Assembly (NCBI GenBank): GCA_016708105.1 | Contig: JADJGJ010000004.1 | Span: 1 to 64,000 of the forward strand | Direction: 5' to 3' | Length of the DNA: 64,000 bases | From: Crocinitomicaceae bacterium | GTDB taxonomy: Bacteria; Bacteroidota; Bacteroidia; Flavobacteriales_D; Crocinitomicaceae | Part shown: in pieces, positions 44,909-54,096 of the stretch | Numbering within the stretch: the first letter of the stretch is position 1 | Layout: each line of letters opens with the position of its first letter | Made by a program: the position numbers and the translations under genes | The notes under the pieces: generated by a model | Seen by the model: only the letters and a program-made list of their open reading frames with translations | Told to the model about the DNA's origin: nothing | Database searches by the model: none

Positions 44909-45580
44909 ATGATCCTCCAAACCTGGCATACTAAATTTCTCGGTCGCCCTTGTAGTGTTGAATTGCTTGACAATTACACCATACGCCGAACAAACTGGGT
45001 GAATGTAACTGAAGTTCAACTTGGGGATTTTATCACTGAATGGTTTGGATTTTCATCTGATAAAAATGAAGAGACAAAAATTCTGACTGAATTGCTTCAA
45101 AAAATTCCGGTGGAAAAAATGAATGCAGTGACAAGAAAAATTGCACTGTTTTACGCGTCGTATAAAAACTATGAAGCATGGGACATTCCTGAAGCGCGCC
45201 CTGATCAAGCGTTTTACACCGGGCCGCGCATTCCCAATCTCAATCTTGACAAACGGCGTGCAGTCAGAAAAAAATTAACCGTATGTTTGGGTGAAGCTTT
45301 TAAAGAAACTGAAGGATTCAAATTGTTTGATTACGAAGATTTACAATTCAGACAAGAAGTGCCGAATGATTCAGGCGGAGGTGATTATCTCTATTTTGAA
45401 AACAATGCAATCATCTACGGAGGTTATGACAATACCGGAAATGGTGGCCAGCAAACATTTGATGTTGAATCAGTTTATTATTGGAGTGAAGACTTGTTTA
45501 ATCTGCTAACCAATCAACGCTTCACAAAAGCGCAAGCTGAGATCAGAGAAATTTTAGACAGACGTATTGCAGAAGAGTAA
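44909..45580 (+). CDS. Hypothetical cytoplasmic protein (about 223 aa)
   Basis: The frame opens at 44867. ATG 44909 (MILQTWHTKFLGRPCSVELL) is preferred because the upstream part is promoter-like and adds a Phe-rich stretch. There is no signal peptide and no membrane span. It is rich in charged and aromatic residues. Notable segments are TRRTNWVNVTEV-like strands at the start, LNLDKRRAVRKKLTVCLGEAF in the middle, and an acidic-aromatic stretch (DYLYFENNAIIYGGYDNTGNGGQQTFDVESVYYW). I do not recognise the family. It is divergent from metG and convergent with the SiaB-like gene; no operon partner. Confidence 0.6.
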   Translation: MILQTWHTKFLGRPCSVELLDNYTIRRTNWVNVTEVQLGDFITEWFGFSSDKNEETKILTELLQKIPVEKMNAVTRKIALFYASYKNYEAWDIPEARPDQAFYTGPRIPNLNLDKRRAVRKKLTVCLGEAFKETEGFKLFDYEDLQFRQEVPNDSGGGDYLYFENNAIIYGGYDNTGNGGQQTFDVESVYYWSEDLFNLLTNQRFTKAQAEIREILDRRIAEE

Positions 45581-45618
45581 TCTCAAAACCAGCTGTAATT
45601 AGCCAGTAAAAATCGGAA

Positions 45619-46758
45619 TTACATCTGAACCTTCAGTGAGAAATAAGAAAGAGAGTGACCAATTGGTCTGAAATCAAATGCCAATTTGCCGGTGCTGTTT
45701 TTACAAATTTCAATGAGCCCTTGACCCGGTTTGAATTTTTCTCCGTCAGATAATTTTTGCAATTGCTTTTCATAATTGCGTCTTCCTTTTCCTTCAGTCA
45801 GTTTGGCAATAGATTCAAGGCGCTCTTTTAAAATGATACTCTGACTAACCGGAATAAAATTACCTGTATTGATTTCATATTTGCCCGGAGTTTTTTCAGC
45901 CACATAGAAAACTCCTTCTCTTGAACCGTTCATCTCTTTTGCGTGTTCATTGATGTTTTCAAGCATTTCCATCAATAGGGTGATCACCTTTTTCATTACC
46001 ACTGCATCTTCAGCTTTTAAATGCAGATTGTTTTCAAATAACTGAATGAGTGGTAAAATAGATTCTTTCGTGAAATCACCTTTTTGCAAAAGCACTATTT
46101 TTTGACGAGAGAGAATTTCATAAATTTTCTGAGCAGGTGCAATGCTGGTTTCTTTTTCAGTAACCGGACCCGCAAAGTTAGATGGTAGTGCATTTACTTG
46201 AAAAAAGAAGTTTGATAAATCAGCCCCTAAAGAATCAAACAAATACGTTGGGGCGGTACCTGATTTGCGCGCCATTTCAATAAGTCCTAAACCTGCGCCG
46301 CCTTTTTCAGAATGACCAGTGCCGGTAAAAACTTGCAGGTATAATTCTTTTAATTCATCTTTTGACAATGATTTCAAGTGATCAATATTCTTTGCTAAGC
46401 GGTCACGGTCAGCATTACGCACAATATTGGTAGTAACTAAATGGTGAACATGGTTGTGATTGCGCAGTAAAAACATTTCAGGAATGTCGTATCCAACAGC
46501 GTCTTTAGATTCTTGATTAGCATGTCGAACGATATTTTGAAAACATTCAGCAATTAAAAAAGAAATTTTCTTGCGGTTAGATTTCATTTCAAATTTACCT
46601 GCGTCATTGAGATCCATGAGGATAGAAGTCAGCACATCATCAAACACACCCATATAAACCAAAACATAGGCATCACGTGAGAGCATTTTATACAGGTCGT
46701 ACGCACTGAGCGGACGTTCGAGCGCTGCTATTTCTGTGAGGATATTTTTTCTAACCAC
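45619..46758 (-). CDS. Tandem SiaB/DUF6272-like GHKL-ATPase-fold protein
   Basis: About 379 residues in two related halves. The first half has an N-box FLIAECFQNIVRHAN (residues 67-81) and a glycine loop GHSEKGGAGLGLIEMARKSG (148-167). It ends with a strand-turn-strand (LFDSLGADLSNFFFQVNAL). The second half repeats this layout: TLLMEMLENINEHAK (260-274), FKPGQGLIEICKNSTG (342-357) and DFRPIGHSLSYFSLKVQM. SiaB-family proteins are normally single-domain kinases of about 180 residues that act in anti-anti-sigma or biofilm switching. Here two appear fused. No partner phosphatase or anti-sigma antagonist gene lies next to it. The function as a signalling kinase is inferred. Confidence 0.7.
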   Translation of the reverse strand: MVRKNILTEIAALERPLSAYDLYKMLSRDAYVLVYMGVFDDVLTSILMDLNDAGKFEMKSNRKKISFLIAECFQNIVRHANQESKDAVGYDIPEMFLLRNHNHVHHLVTTNIVRNADRDRLAKNIDHLKSLSKDELKELYLQVFTGTGHSEKGGAGLGLIEMARKSGTAPTYLFDSLGADLSNFFFQVNALPSNFAGPVTEKETSIAPAQKIYEILSRQKIVLLQKGDFTKESILPLIQLFENNLHLKAEDAVVMKKVITLLMEMLENINEHAKEMNGSREGVFYVAEKTPGKYEINTGNFIPVSQSIILKERLESIAKLTEGKGRRNYEKQLQKLSDGEKFKPGQGLIEICKNSTGKLAFDFRPIGHSLSYFSLKVQM

Positions 46759-46994
46759 AGGAACAAGTTTTTGAGAGAAGTGCCGAATGTAATAAAACTT
46801 TCTTTCATTCTGATATTCAATTTGTTTTTTAACACAAAGGATTTCATCCTGTTAATTGGATGATCCGCTTTTGACAGGGAGGCAAATCAAAAACTCCGCG
46901 CAGACAAAGGGCGCAACCTGTAACCATGTAACATCATGACTAACGCTGATCTGTCTCATAAAACCTGTATATTTACGCCATATTTAAAACACTT

Positions 46995-47501
46995 ATGGCA
47001 ACAATATCATTAAAGGGAGAGCCTGTAACAACGAGCGGAAACATTCCGGCAACAGGTTCAAAAGCTAAAAATTTTTCATTGGTAAAAACAGATTTAAGCA
47101 AAGCCACACTGGATGAATTTACCGGCAACAAATTAGTGCTTAATATTTTTCCAAGTATTGACACCGGCACCTGCGCCATGTCTGTGAGACAGTTCAATAA
47201 AATTGCTTCAGAATTACCAAATACAAAAGTGCTTTGTATTTCACGAGATCTTCCGTTTGCAATGAAGCGTTTTTGCGGCGCTGAGGGTCTTGAAAATGTG
47301 ATTAATCTTTCTGATTTTGCCACCGGACAATTTGGAATTGATTACGGTTTGAGAATTACCAGCGGAAAATTGTGTGATTTGAATTCCCGCGTGGTGATTG
47401 TGGTTGACGCTAACGGCACAATTCAATATGCAGAACAGGTTCAGGATATTGCCAACGAACCTGATTATGACAAGTGCATTGCTGCAGTAAAAGCATGCTG
47501 A
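46995..47501 (+). CDS. tpx: Thiol peroxidase (atypical 2-Cys peroxiredoxin)
   Basis: About 168 residues, the usual size. SIDTGTCAMSVRQFN holds the peroxidatic Cys (Cys60) with the preceding Thr of TxxC. SRDLPFAMKRFCGAEGLENV holds the resolving Cys (Cys94), spacing as in E. coli Tpx. The N-terminus (ISLKGEPVTTSGNIPATGSKAKNFSLV) is also typical. It reduces hydrogen and alkyl peroxides using thioredoxin. A likely -7 element TATATTTA lies at 46968-46975. The stop codon overlaps the start of the next gene by 7 bases. Confidence 0.95.
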   Translation: MATISLKGEPVTTSGNIPATGSKAKNFSLVKTDLSKATLDEFTGNKLVLNIFPSIDTGTCAMSVRQFNKIASELPNTKVLCISRDLPFAMKRFCGAEGLENVINLSDFATGQFGIDYGLRITSGKLCDLNSRVVIVVDANGTIQYAEQVQDIANEPDYDKCIAAVKAC

Positions 47502-48031
47502 AAAAAATCTCTATTACATACGCATTACTCGCGTTAGTTACAGGGCTGGTCACCACCTTTATGCAGGTGCAACCGGCCCTGTTTTTTATTGATTTACTTA
47601 CGGGATCTGATAATAAATTCCCCTTAAAACTTGTAGCGCTACTTACCGTTTTAGTTTTAATGTTGCCCATGCTCATTGTAGTGGTTATAGTGAATTTAAC
47701 TACATCCGGTGAACGGGATTATTTGCCCAACTTGACACTAAAATCGGGTATTTTGGTGAAACGAGAAAAAAATCTGAGCGCTGCAGTTTATCCCTTTATG
47801 GTCATGATCAATGGTGAAAAAAAATCTGCCATTTCAAATGGTAAATCAACTTTTGTTGAATTAATTCCGGGCACATATAAAGTATTTATAAAAACTTCAG
47901 GAAAAAATTCTGCCGTATTGGATATCGATGTCAAAGAAAAAGAAATAATCCACCTCAAATCCGGATATCATACTGATACTTTCAAATCCTCGTTATATTT
48001 GATGCATGATCAAGAAATTGATGCTGTTTAA
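47495..48031 (+). CDS. Hypothetical membrane protein (178 aa) coupled to tpx
   Basis: ATG 47495 overlaps the last seven bases of tpx, so translational coupling is likely. Two membrane spans are seen: ISITYALLALVTGLVTTFMQ and LVALLTVLVLMLPMLIVVVIVNL. A periplasmic or cytoplasmic C-terminal domain follows, with predicted beta strands (AAVYPFMVMINGEKKSAISNGKSTFVELIPGTYKVFI); this resembles a small beta-sandwich like those in PEGA-type or carboxypeptidase regulatory domains. Family not recognised. It overlaps the following gene by 26 bases. Confidence 0.65.
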   Translation: MLKKISITYALLALVTGLVTTFMQVQPALFFIDLLTGSDNKFPLKLVALLTVLVLMLPMLIVVVIVNLTTSGERDYLPNLTLKSGILVKREKNLSAAVYPFMVMINGEKKSAISNGKSTFVELIPGTYKVFIKTSGKNSAVLDIDVKEKEIIHLKSGYHTDTFKSSLYLMHDQEIDAV

Positions 48032-48965
48032 TTTTTGCTTCACGATTTTCTTGTTTCTGTTTTTAAGTCAATCATCATTTGCAAAAGATCATTTGAATAT
48101 TGTTATCCAAAAAATCATTTCTCTGCCTGAAATTCCGGGCGCCTCAGGCATTGAGCACGTTGGTGGTTTTTATTATATCACAGGTGACAATTCTCCATTT
48201 TTATTCCAACTCAATGATGAATTTATCATTCAGAAAAAGATTGCAATTTATGCTGACAGTGCTGCTGTAAATGATACGCTGCCCAAAAAGATTAAGCCAG
48301 ATTTTGAAGCCATGACACCGGTACATCATACACCGCCATTTGATCTTTATATTTTTGGATCTGGTTCTAAGAGTCCGGTCAGAGATATTTTGAAACGCGT
48401 TGACTTAGATGATCCAAATAATTCAGACACCATTTCACTGGTTTTATTTTATGAAAAACTTGTTGCCCTAACGGGTGATGAACTCAATATAGAAGCCGCT
48501 TTCTGCACGGCTGATGAACTGCATCTTTTCAACAGGGCAAGTAATAAAGTGTATGTTGTTAAGTTGAATCAATTTGAAAAATTTCTTTCGTCAGGTGACT
48601 TGCCTGAAGTTTCAGTGCTTGCATTTCAGTTGCCATCAGTACGTGGTATTCATTGTGGCTTTTCAGGGGCATGTTTGATGCCTGAAACCAAAGCCGCAAT
48701 TTTTACCGCATCAGCTGAAAATACAACCGACTGGATTGCTGATGGTGATGTGCTTGGTAGCTATATTGGTATTATTGATTTTTCAGCAGCAGATCCTTCT
48801 GCTACCATTGAATTTATTGAAATTCCCTTTAAAGAATCAAACAAAATTTCAAAAGTTGAGTCTGTGTGCATTCGCAAGATAAAAGGTAAATCCATTGAAA
48901 TATGCATGGTGGCTGACAACGACGATAGGGGTTCAGAACTCATGTTGGCTGAAATTAAATTCTAA
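48006..48965 (+). CDS. Secreted hypothetical protein, probably beta-propeller-like (DUF6929-like)
   Basis: About 319 residues. A signal peptide (MIKKLMLFNFCFTIFLFLFL, then SQSSFA) is followed by a domain in which short beta strands alternate (IPGASGIEHVGGFYYITGDNSPFLFQL, FDLYIFGSGSKSP, LFNRASNKVYVVKL). These read like blades of a six-bladed propeller related to SdiA-regulated or DUF6929 proteins, but I can only suggest this. The start at 48006 overlaps the previous gene by 26 bases; an internal ATG at 48021 is possible. It ends the tpx gene cluster. Confidence 0.6.
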   Translation: MIKKLMLFNFCFTIFLFLFLSQSSFAKDHLNIVIQKIISLPEIPGASGIEHVGGFYYITGDNSPFLFQLNDEFIIQKKIAIYADSAAVNDTLPKKIKPDFEAMTPVHHTPPFDLYIFGSGSKSPVRDILKRVDLDDPNNSDTISLVLFYEKLVALTGDELNIEAAFCTADELHLFNRASNKVYVVKLNQFEKFLSSGDLPEVSVLAFQLPSVRGIHCGFSGACLMPETKAAIFTASAENTTDWIADGDVLGSYIGIIDFSAADPSATIEFIEIPFKESNKISKVESVCIRKIKGKSIEICMVADNDDRGSELMLAEIKF

Positions 48966-48982
48966 GAATTGTCAACCATTGA

Positions 48983-49012
48983 TTTGTTCTCATCGTTATG
49001 TGAGTATATTTG
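48983..49012 (+). promoter_or_regulatory. Two-element Bacteroidota promoter for the Ycf48-like gene
   Basis: TTTG at 48983-48986 (-33) and TATATTTG at 49005-49012 (-7) are separated by 18 bases, close to the consensus 19. It is the best two-part promoter in the window. The leader to ATG 49090 would be about 70 bases. Confidence 0.65.
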
Positions 49013-49089
49013 ATTCATCTCTGTTGTCTTCAAAGATTTTTATCCAAAAAATCTGAACTAAATATCAGCAAGAGATAAAAACAGAACGT

Positions 49090-50823
49090 ATGAAATACTG
49101 CAATTTCTTTTTTGTTTTTTTGGCCTTAATTCCGGCAAGTGTTTTTGCCGGACCGATTTGGACGGCGCAAAATTCAGGCACATCACTATATCTTACCGAT
49201 ATCGAATATGTAACGGCAACCACGGCATATGCTGTTGGATACAATGGTAAAATTTTAAAATCAATTGATGGAGGTGTAACTTGGAATGAACAAACAAGTG
49301 GAGTAACCCAGAATTTGTATGATTGTCATTTTTATGATGCTAATAAAGGATGGGCTGTTGGTGAAGGTGGTATTATTTTAAATACCGTAACTGGCGGTTT
49401 AAGTTGGACCACTCAATTCACCTACACCCCGGTTACATTTTACCAGATGGATATGATTGGCACACTGGGAGGTGTAGCAGTTGGAAAAAATAATTCAACC
49501 GGATATGTTGCAGCCTATTATACCACTACCGGCGGAGCTTCATGGACATCAATGAATGTACCTTTGCTTGCCAGCACAATGTTTGACGTGGTTACCATTG
49601 ACGCTACCACCGTGCTTGCGTTAGGAAATAATTTTCTCTATCGTACTACTGATTCAGGTTTGAATTGGGATCTTATTACTTTACCAACATCTGAATTAAC
49701 TAACCGAATTGAAATGGCTGATAACCTCAACGGATGGATTTGCGGTAATAATGGATTGGTATTACATACAACTGATGGTGGTTTGAGCTGGGTTGTGCAA
49801 AGTCCGCCAACTAGTAACAATCTGAAAGGAATTTGTGCACTGGATGATCAACATGTTTATGTATGCGGAACCAACGGAAGCATTTTGTCAAGTGGTGATG
49901 GTGGCTTAACTTGGGTAGTACATGACACTCCCAACTCAACTGAGTTGGCTTCAATCAGTGTATTTGATTATGCATCCGCTTTGTCTTGCGGTGACATGGG
50001 AAATATATTAAAAATGGAACCTCTCTCAGATTTGGATTTGCAAGTTTATTCAGGCGTTCAGGGCGCTTGTCCAAAATCTTATATTGAAGTAAAAGTAGAA
50101 GTTAAAAATAACAGCAGCACACCCATTACTTCAGGCAATTTCATTGTATTGAATGGAATTACAGAGGTGATCAATTTCTCATGGTCAGGCAATGTTGATC
50201 CCTATACAACAGAACAAATTTATTTGGGTGAAGTATTAATCAGTGACAACAGTATTTTGACCATTAATTATTCCGGAGATGATATTACTGATAACAATTC
50301 AATTGTTCAACCCATCTCATTGATTCAACCTTCAAATTATGGCGTAAATGGCCCGTTCACAATTTGCCCCGGTGAGGTAGTTGATTTATTTGCTTGGGGA
50401 GGCAATAGTTTTTACTGGTTTAATGCAACGCCTGACAGCACTGCGCAGGCTCAACATCTCTATGTTTACTCTGATAAAAAATTTGTTGTTCGCATTGAAC
50501 AAGACACATGCACCATTTTTGATACTGTATATGTTGATGTGGAAGATGGCGGTATTTGTGGTACTAATTCTTTCACGCCAAATAATGACGGTGTAAATGA
50601 TTTCTTCTTTATAGATGGTATTGCAGATACGGCAAACTATGTTACTATTTTTAGTCGTTGGGGTGATGAGCTGATGTTCTTTGAAAATTATGACAACACC
50701 ACGGTCTATTGGAACGGTAATAACTATGATGGATTAGAATTACCTGAAGGAGTTTATTACTACACGCTGGAATCAAAAAAAGATGGTGCCCTCACAAAAG
50801 GATGGGTCTATATTCTGAGATAA
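49090..50823 (+). CDS. Secreted Ycf48/BNR-repeat protein with gliding-motility C-terminal domain
   Basis: About 577 residues. The signal peptide MKYCNFFFVFLALIPASVFA ends before GPIWTAQNSG. Residues ~20-310 contain Ycf48-type beta-propeller repeats with the pattern TTDGGLSWxxQ (SIDGGVTWNEQ, TTDSGLNWDLI, SGDGGLTWVVH) alternating with GWAVGEGGIIL-like strands. A linker domain of ~130 residues follows. The C-terminus (NSFTPNNDGVNDFFFI, FSRWGDELMF, GVYYYTLESKKDGALTKGWVYILR) is a CHU_C domain, the T9SS type B signal. It is exported to the surface or medium. A separate promoter-driven beta-barrel gene follows immediately. Confidence 0.88.
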   Translation: MKYCNFFFVFLALIPASVFAGPIWTAQNSGTSLYLTDIEYVTATTAYAVGYNGKILKSIDGGVTWNEQTSGVTQNLYDCHFYDANKGWAVGEGGIILNTVTGGLSWTTQFTYTPVTFYQMDMIGTLGGVAVGKNNSTGYVAAYYTTTGGASWTSMNVPLLASTMFDVVTIDATTVLALGNNFLYRTTDSGLNWDLITLPTSELTNRIEMADNLNGWICGNNGLVLHTTDGGLSWVVQSPPTSNNLKGICALDDQHVYVCGTNGSILSSGDGGLTWVVHDTPNSTELASISVFDYASALSCGDMGNILKMEPLSDLDLQVYSGVQGACPKSYIEVKVEVKNNSSTPITSGNFIVLNGITEVINFSWSGNVDPYTTEQIYLGEVLISDNSILTINYSGDDITDNNSIVQPISLIQPSNYGVNGPFTICPGEVVDLFAWGGNSFYWFNATPDSTAQAQHLYVYSDKKFVVRIEQDTCTIFDTVYVDVEDGGICGTNSFTPNNDGVNDFFFIDGIADTANYVTIFSRWGDELMFFENYDNTTVYWNGNNYDGLELPEGVYYYTLESKKDGALTKGWVYILR

Positions 50824-50833
50824 ATTCTCTGCT

Positions 50834-50841
50834 TATCTTTG
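50834..50841 (+). promoter_or_regulatory. -7 promoter box of the beta-barrel gene
   Basis: TATCTTTG, a perfect match, lies 24 bases upstream of ATG 50866 and overlaps the earlier in-frame ATG at 50839, arguing against that start. It begins 10 bases after the previous stop codon. Confidence 0.6.
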
Positions 50842-50865
50842 CATTATCATTTTTACCTATTCTTC

Positions 50866-51630
50866 ATGAGAAAAGTTGTTACCACCTTGTTCGCCGCTTT
50901 CACCAGTCTGATCTCTTGCGCACAATTCTACACCGGACCTGAACTTGGATTTAACGCCATCATGTTGTATGAAGACGGCTTGGGAAAACACTATCAGCCC
51001 GGCTGGTTTACAGGTGGCATGGCAGAATACAAATTCAATGATTATTTTTCATTAAGAAGCGGCATTTATTTTTCACAACACAAACAATACAACAGCACTA
51101 AAGACACCAGTCAATTTGAGGTGTTTGGATTTGATCCTGAAGATTTAGGTTTATCCGGCGTTGACTTCTCTGTTTATGCAAATACACGCACCACCATTTC
51201 TCAATTCGGGATTGAAGTTCCGGTGCTTGCTTCATTCAATTATTATGGTGTGTCAATTTTTGCCGGGCCGTATTTCCATTTTATGACGCACGCCTGGACA
51301 AAAGAAATAAAAGATACTCATATTCCTTTTTTACAGACATTCAATATTGATTCTCTTGATCCCACAGGATTTCTTTCATTTCTCTTTCCACCTGCAGAAT
51401 CAAGTAGTTTTTCAGAATCAAGCTCCAAAGAAAACTTGCGCGTAGTTGATTACGGACTGAAATTAGGCGCTGCTTATTCAGTTGATGGATTCATGTTTAA
51501 TTTGTACTATACATTGGGAATTCCATCCTACTTAACTACAGACGAAAATGGACCAAACCATTCTTACTTCACTACTTCAATTGGTTGGAAATTCGGTTTT
51601 AAAAAGAAAGGACAAAGTAGTTTGCAGTAG
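50866..51630 (+). CDS. Outer-membrane beta-barrel protein (PorT/OMP_b-brl-like)
   Basis: About 254 residues. The signal peptide MRKVVTTLFAAFTSLISCAQ is followed by alternating amphipathic strands (YTGPELGFNAIML, YKFNDYFSLRSGIYFSQHKQYN, IGWKFGFKKK), typical of an eight-stranded PorT-family barrel. A Ser-rich loop (SSSFSESSSKENL) lies near the C-terminal third. It may be linked to the upstream T9SS cargo, but it has its own promoter, and it does not look like PorP/SprF. Function unknown. Confidence 0.7.
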   Translation: MRKVVTTLFAAFTSLISCAQFYTGPELGFNAIMLYEDGLGKHYQPGWFTGGMAEYKFNDYFSLRSGIYFSQHKQYNSTKDTSQFEVFGFDPEDLGLSGVDFSVYANTRTTISQFGIEVPVLASFNYYGVSIFAGPYFHFMTHAWTKEIKDTHIPFLQTFNIDSLDPTGFLSFLFPPAESSSFSESSSKENLRVVDYGLKLGAAYSVDGFMFNLYYTLGIPSYLTTDENGPNHSYFTTSIGWKFGFKKKGQSSLQ

Positions 51631-51664
51631 AATAATCATTTGTTTTGAGTAAAAATTCTCTTGC

Positions 51665-52162
51665 TCAAATTTCACCAAGCACTGCCTCTGCAAAACAATT
51701 CAAGCCTTCAATACACAATCGTTCACCTAATTTAGAGGGCAAAGGAATTACCTTTTCTTCTCCGTTAATTTTATAAACTAATCCATTGTCACGAATAGCA
51801 AACGGTAGATTTTGTCTTGAAACCAGATCATAAATTTTTACCGGAACATGACTAGTTTTTACTATAGCCAAAACACTTTGATCATTAAACCCGTTGGCTT
51901 GAGTAATACGTCGGTATGAAGTGATAATGCGCACATCAATCTCTTTTCCTGAAGGGGTTACAAATTTTACAGTACCTAAAAAATGTACCGTTTCAGAACC
52001 CCAAGTATGTGCTAATTCACCCTTTGTATCAGGCTCAAGGCCTGCAGCATATTCCCAGAAAACAATGGTGTCAGCTTCAGGTGAAATTTCATCTTGCGCG
52101 AATAAAGATGCATTCCATAGCGCACAGAAAACAAAAAATATGAAACCAATTCGTTTATCCAT
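51665..52162 (-). CDS. Hypothetical secreted protein (165 aa)
   Basis: The N-terminal MDKRIGFIFFVFCALWNASL FAQ stretch is a signal peptide cut after FAQ. The mature part of about 140 residues has no Cys cluster, repeat or recognisable motif; segments such as HFLGTVKFVTPSGKEIDVRIITSYRRI suggest a small beta domain. It has the single Cys pair CIEGLNC near the end. It is convergent with the beta-barrel gene and separated by 34 bases. Function and family are not recognised. Confidence 0.55.
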   Translation of the reverse strand: MDKRIGFIFFVFCALWNASLFAQDEISPEADTIVFWEYAAGLEPDTKGELAHTWGSETVHFLGTVKFVTPSGKEIDVRIITSYRRITQANGFNDQSVLAIVKTSHVPVKIYDLVSRQNLPFAIRDNGLVYKINGEEKVIPLPSKLGERLCIEGLNCFAEAVLGEI

Positions 52163-52263
52163 TTTGATTTAGAAAGTTGAGTGTAATAAAACAACCGCTA
52201 CAAAACTATACGAAAAACTTTAGAAAAGGTTGAGAACGATGCAATTAATCAGTTATAGTATGC

Positions 52264-54096
52264 TTAGAAACTATAATTCAAATTAATGAAAATATTCATT
52301 TCATGTCTTGTTGGATCAGCTGGATCAATAGCCAAACGCTGCATATAATTTGCATTGCATGAGAGATTAATTTTGCCCGCTTTTTCATTGCTGATTTTAG
52401 GCGCGTAGGTAAAAGTTAAACGGTGATTAAAAACATTGCTCATCACCACACCATCACTGTATTGACGATTGTAGGTTGACCCAAATGTAAGGCTGGATTT
52501 TTTATCAAATAAACTCTTCTGAAAATTTAGTGTGGGACCTAAAAATGTATTTTCATTACTTGGTGAATATGTACGATTCACATTGCATGCAACCGTAAAA
52601 CTTGCCTGAATACTTTTTACGGGTTTGCTGTATGATGCGTTAGCTGAATGAATATCAGTAGGCACCCCGGGTTCAATACCCGATATGCCCGTGCCAAAAG
52701 CACCGGCTTCATCAATGCTGCCGGCAAGACTGGTAGATTGCTGAAAATTATACATCAACTGAATGATGTTTTTATTTTCTCCTTTTCCAAAATTCCATGA
52801 GGTCATGCATGATGCACTTTGCGTAAGCTGATAAAAATTCATGGTGTCAGCCGGCGCATAATAAAATGGATCTGTCACCGGACGATTTTTTGTAAAAGTG
52901 GAAAAATTGGAATAGGTTGCGTTCATCATCCAAGCTGCACTTGGCGCAAACGAAACATTTAAACTACCCACCCACCGTGATGTTGTTGCAGATTTATCAC
53001 CACTCAGATTGTTGCGCTGAAAGCCTGTATTGGCACCAATATTCAACTTCTTATTAAACAATGAAAAAGACGGACTCAGCGTATAATTATTCAAATCATT
53101 GTTGAAATAATATCCTCCCAACGTTTTATAACCGGGATCAATGTGTTCAAAATTGAAACCAATACTCATCCATTTTGCTTGATATTTTAGTGCTGCCTTG
53201 TAGGCTTGAAAAAAATCGGTGGTAGAATTTGCAGACACCAATGGATTTAAAAAACTCATTGCTGACGCTTTATCCGAACTGTTTTCGTCAAATAAATTAT
53301 GTGTTAATGCTGATAAGGCATATTCAGCCTCAATAAAAAATTTTTGAAAGATTGTTGCCTTACCATTTAAGCTCATCACAAAATTATCCTGCGGTTTTAT
53401 TTGAGAGTTCAATGGAATAAATGGCAAAGAGGTTGTATTGTCTTTTCCTTTAAATAGAATAAGCGTACCTCCATATCCTTTATTTTCATATCCGCATTTG
53501 ATCCCATAACCCATTCTGCCGAAAACTATTTCATTCAGGTTATCATCAGTAGCATTGTATTCTATTGCCTTATTTAATCGCCCTGCCATTAAAGATATTT
53601 TCCATTTTCCAGGGGTCATTTCAACTCCTCCACCTAAAAATAAATGACCTGTTAATGTGTAAGGTGAAAAATTCATGCTGGTTAAACCAAGCGTTGATTT
53701 GATCCATTTATAACTAGGATTAACTGATGTTCGGTTGAACGGTTGGGTGAATTTTCCTCCCTGGTTAGAATAGGTATATGAAAATGGAAAAGACATGTCA
53801 AGAATTGAAATATTCAAGTTGCCCGTTGCATACCAAGCAAAAGGTTCCCTGCTTGGAAAATCTATTCCTGATGAAAAATAGGTGATGGTATTGAATGCCA
53901 ATCCACCGCTCACTTTCAGCATTTCTTTGGTGCCAATTTTTTCAAGATTTTGTGCCCATGATGTGGTGCTTATGAAGATGAAAAAAAAGCAAATTGCAAT
54001 TTTATACCTAGATGAAATCACAACAACATATTTCAATCTCTCCTTGTTGAGACAAAGTAAAACACTGCGCAAATTTCTGTCAGAAAATAACACCAC
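52264..54096 (-). CDS. Large outer-membrane beta-barrel protein coupled to the upstream T9SS cargo
   Basis: Up to 610 residues. The longest frame starts at a GTG at 54096 that shares a base with the stop codon of the upstream gene. No ATG occurs in the first 60 codons, so the true start is uncertain. A TTG (LKYVVVISSRYKIA, just after an AAGGAG) or GTG downstream would place the signal peptide (YKIAICFFFIFISTTSWAQ) at the N-terminus, so translation may depend on coupling. The mature part has many alternating strands and a final aromatic (NIFINLNYSF), typical of an outer-membrane barrel. The family is not recognised; it is not of PorP/SprF length. Confidence 0.65.
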   Translation of the reverse strand: MVLFSDRNLRSVLLCLNKERLKYVVVISSRYKIAICFFFIFISTTSWAQNLEKIGTKEMLKVSGGLAFNTITYFSSGIDFPSREPFAWYATGNLNISILDMSFPFSYTYSNQGGKFTQPFNRTSVNPSYKWIKSTLGLTSMNFSPYTLTGHLFLGGGVEMTPGKWKISLMAGRLNKAIEYNATDDNLNEIVFGRMGYGIKCGYENKGYGGTLILFKGKDNTTSLPFIPLNSQIKPQDNFVMSLNGKATIFQKFFIEAEYALSALTHNLFDENSSDKASAMSFLNPLVSANSTTDFFQAYKAALKYQAKWMSIGFNFEHIDPGYKTLGGYYFNNDLNNYTLSPSFSLFNKKLNIGANTGFQRNNLSGDKSATTSRWVGSLNVSFAPSAAWMMNATYSNFSTFTKNRPVTDPFYYAPADTMNFYQLTQSASCMTSWNFGKGENKNIIQLMYNFQQSTSLAGSIDEAGAFGTGISGIEPGVPTDIHSANASYSKPVKSIQASFTVACNVNRTYSPSNENTFLGPTLNFQKSLFDKKSSLTFGSTYNRQYSDGVVMSNVFNHRLTFTYAPKISNEKAGKINLSCNANYMQRLAIDPADPTRHEMNIFINLNYSF

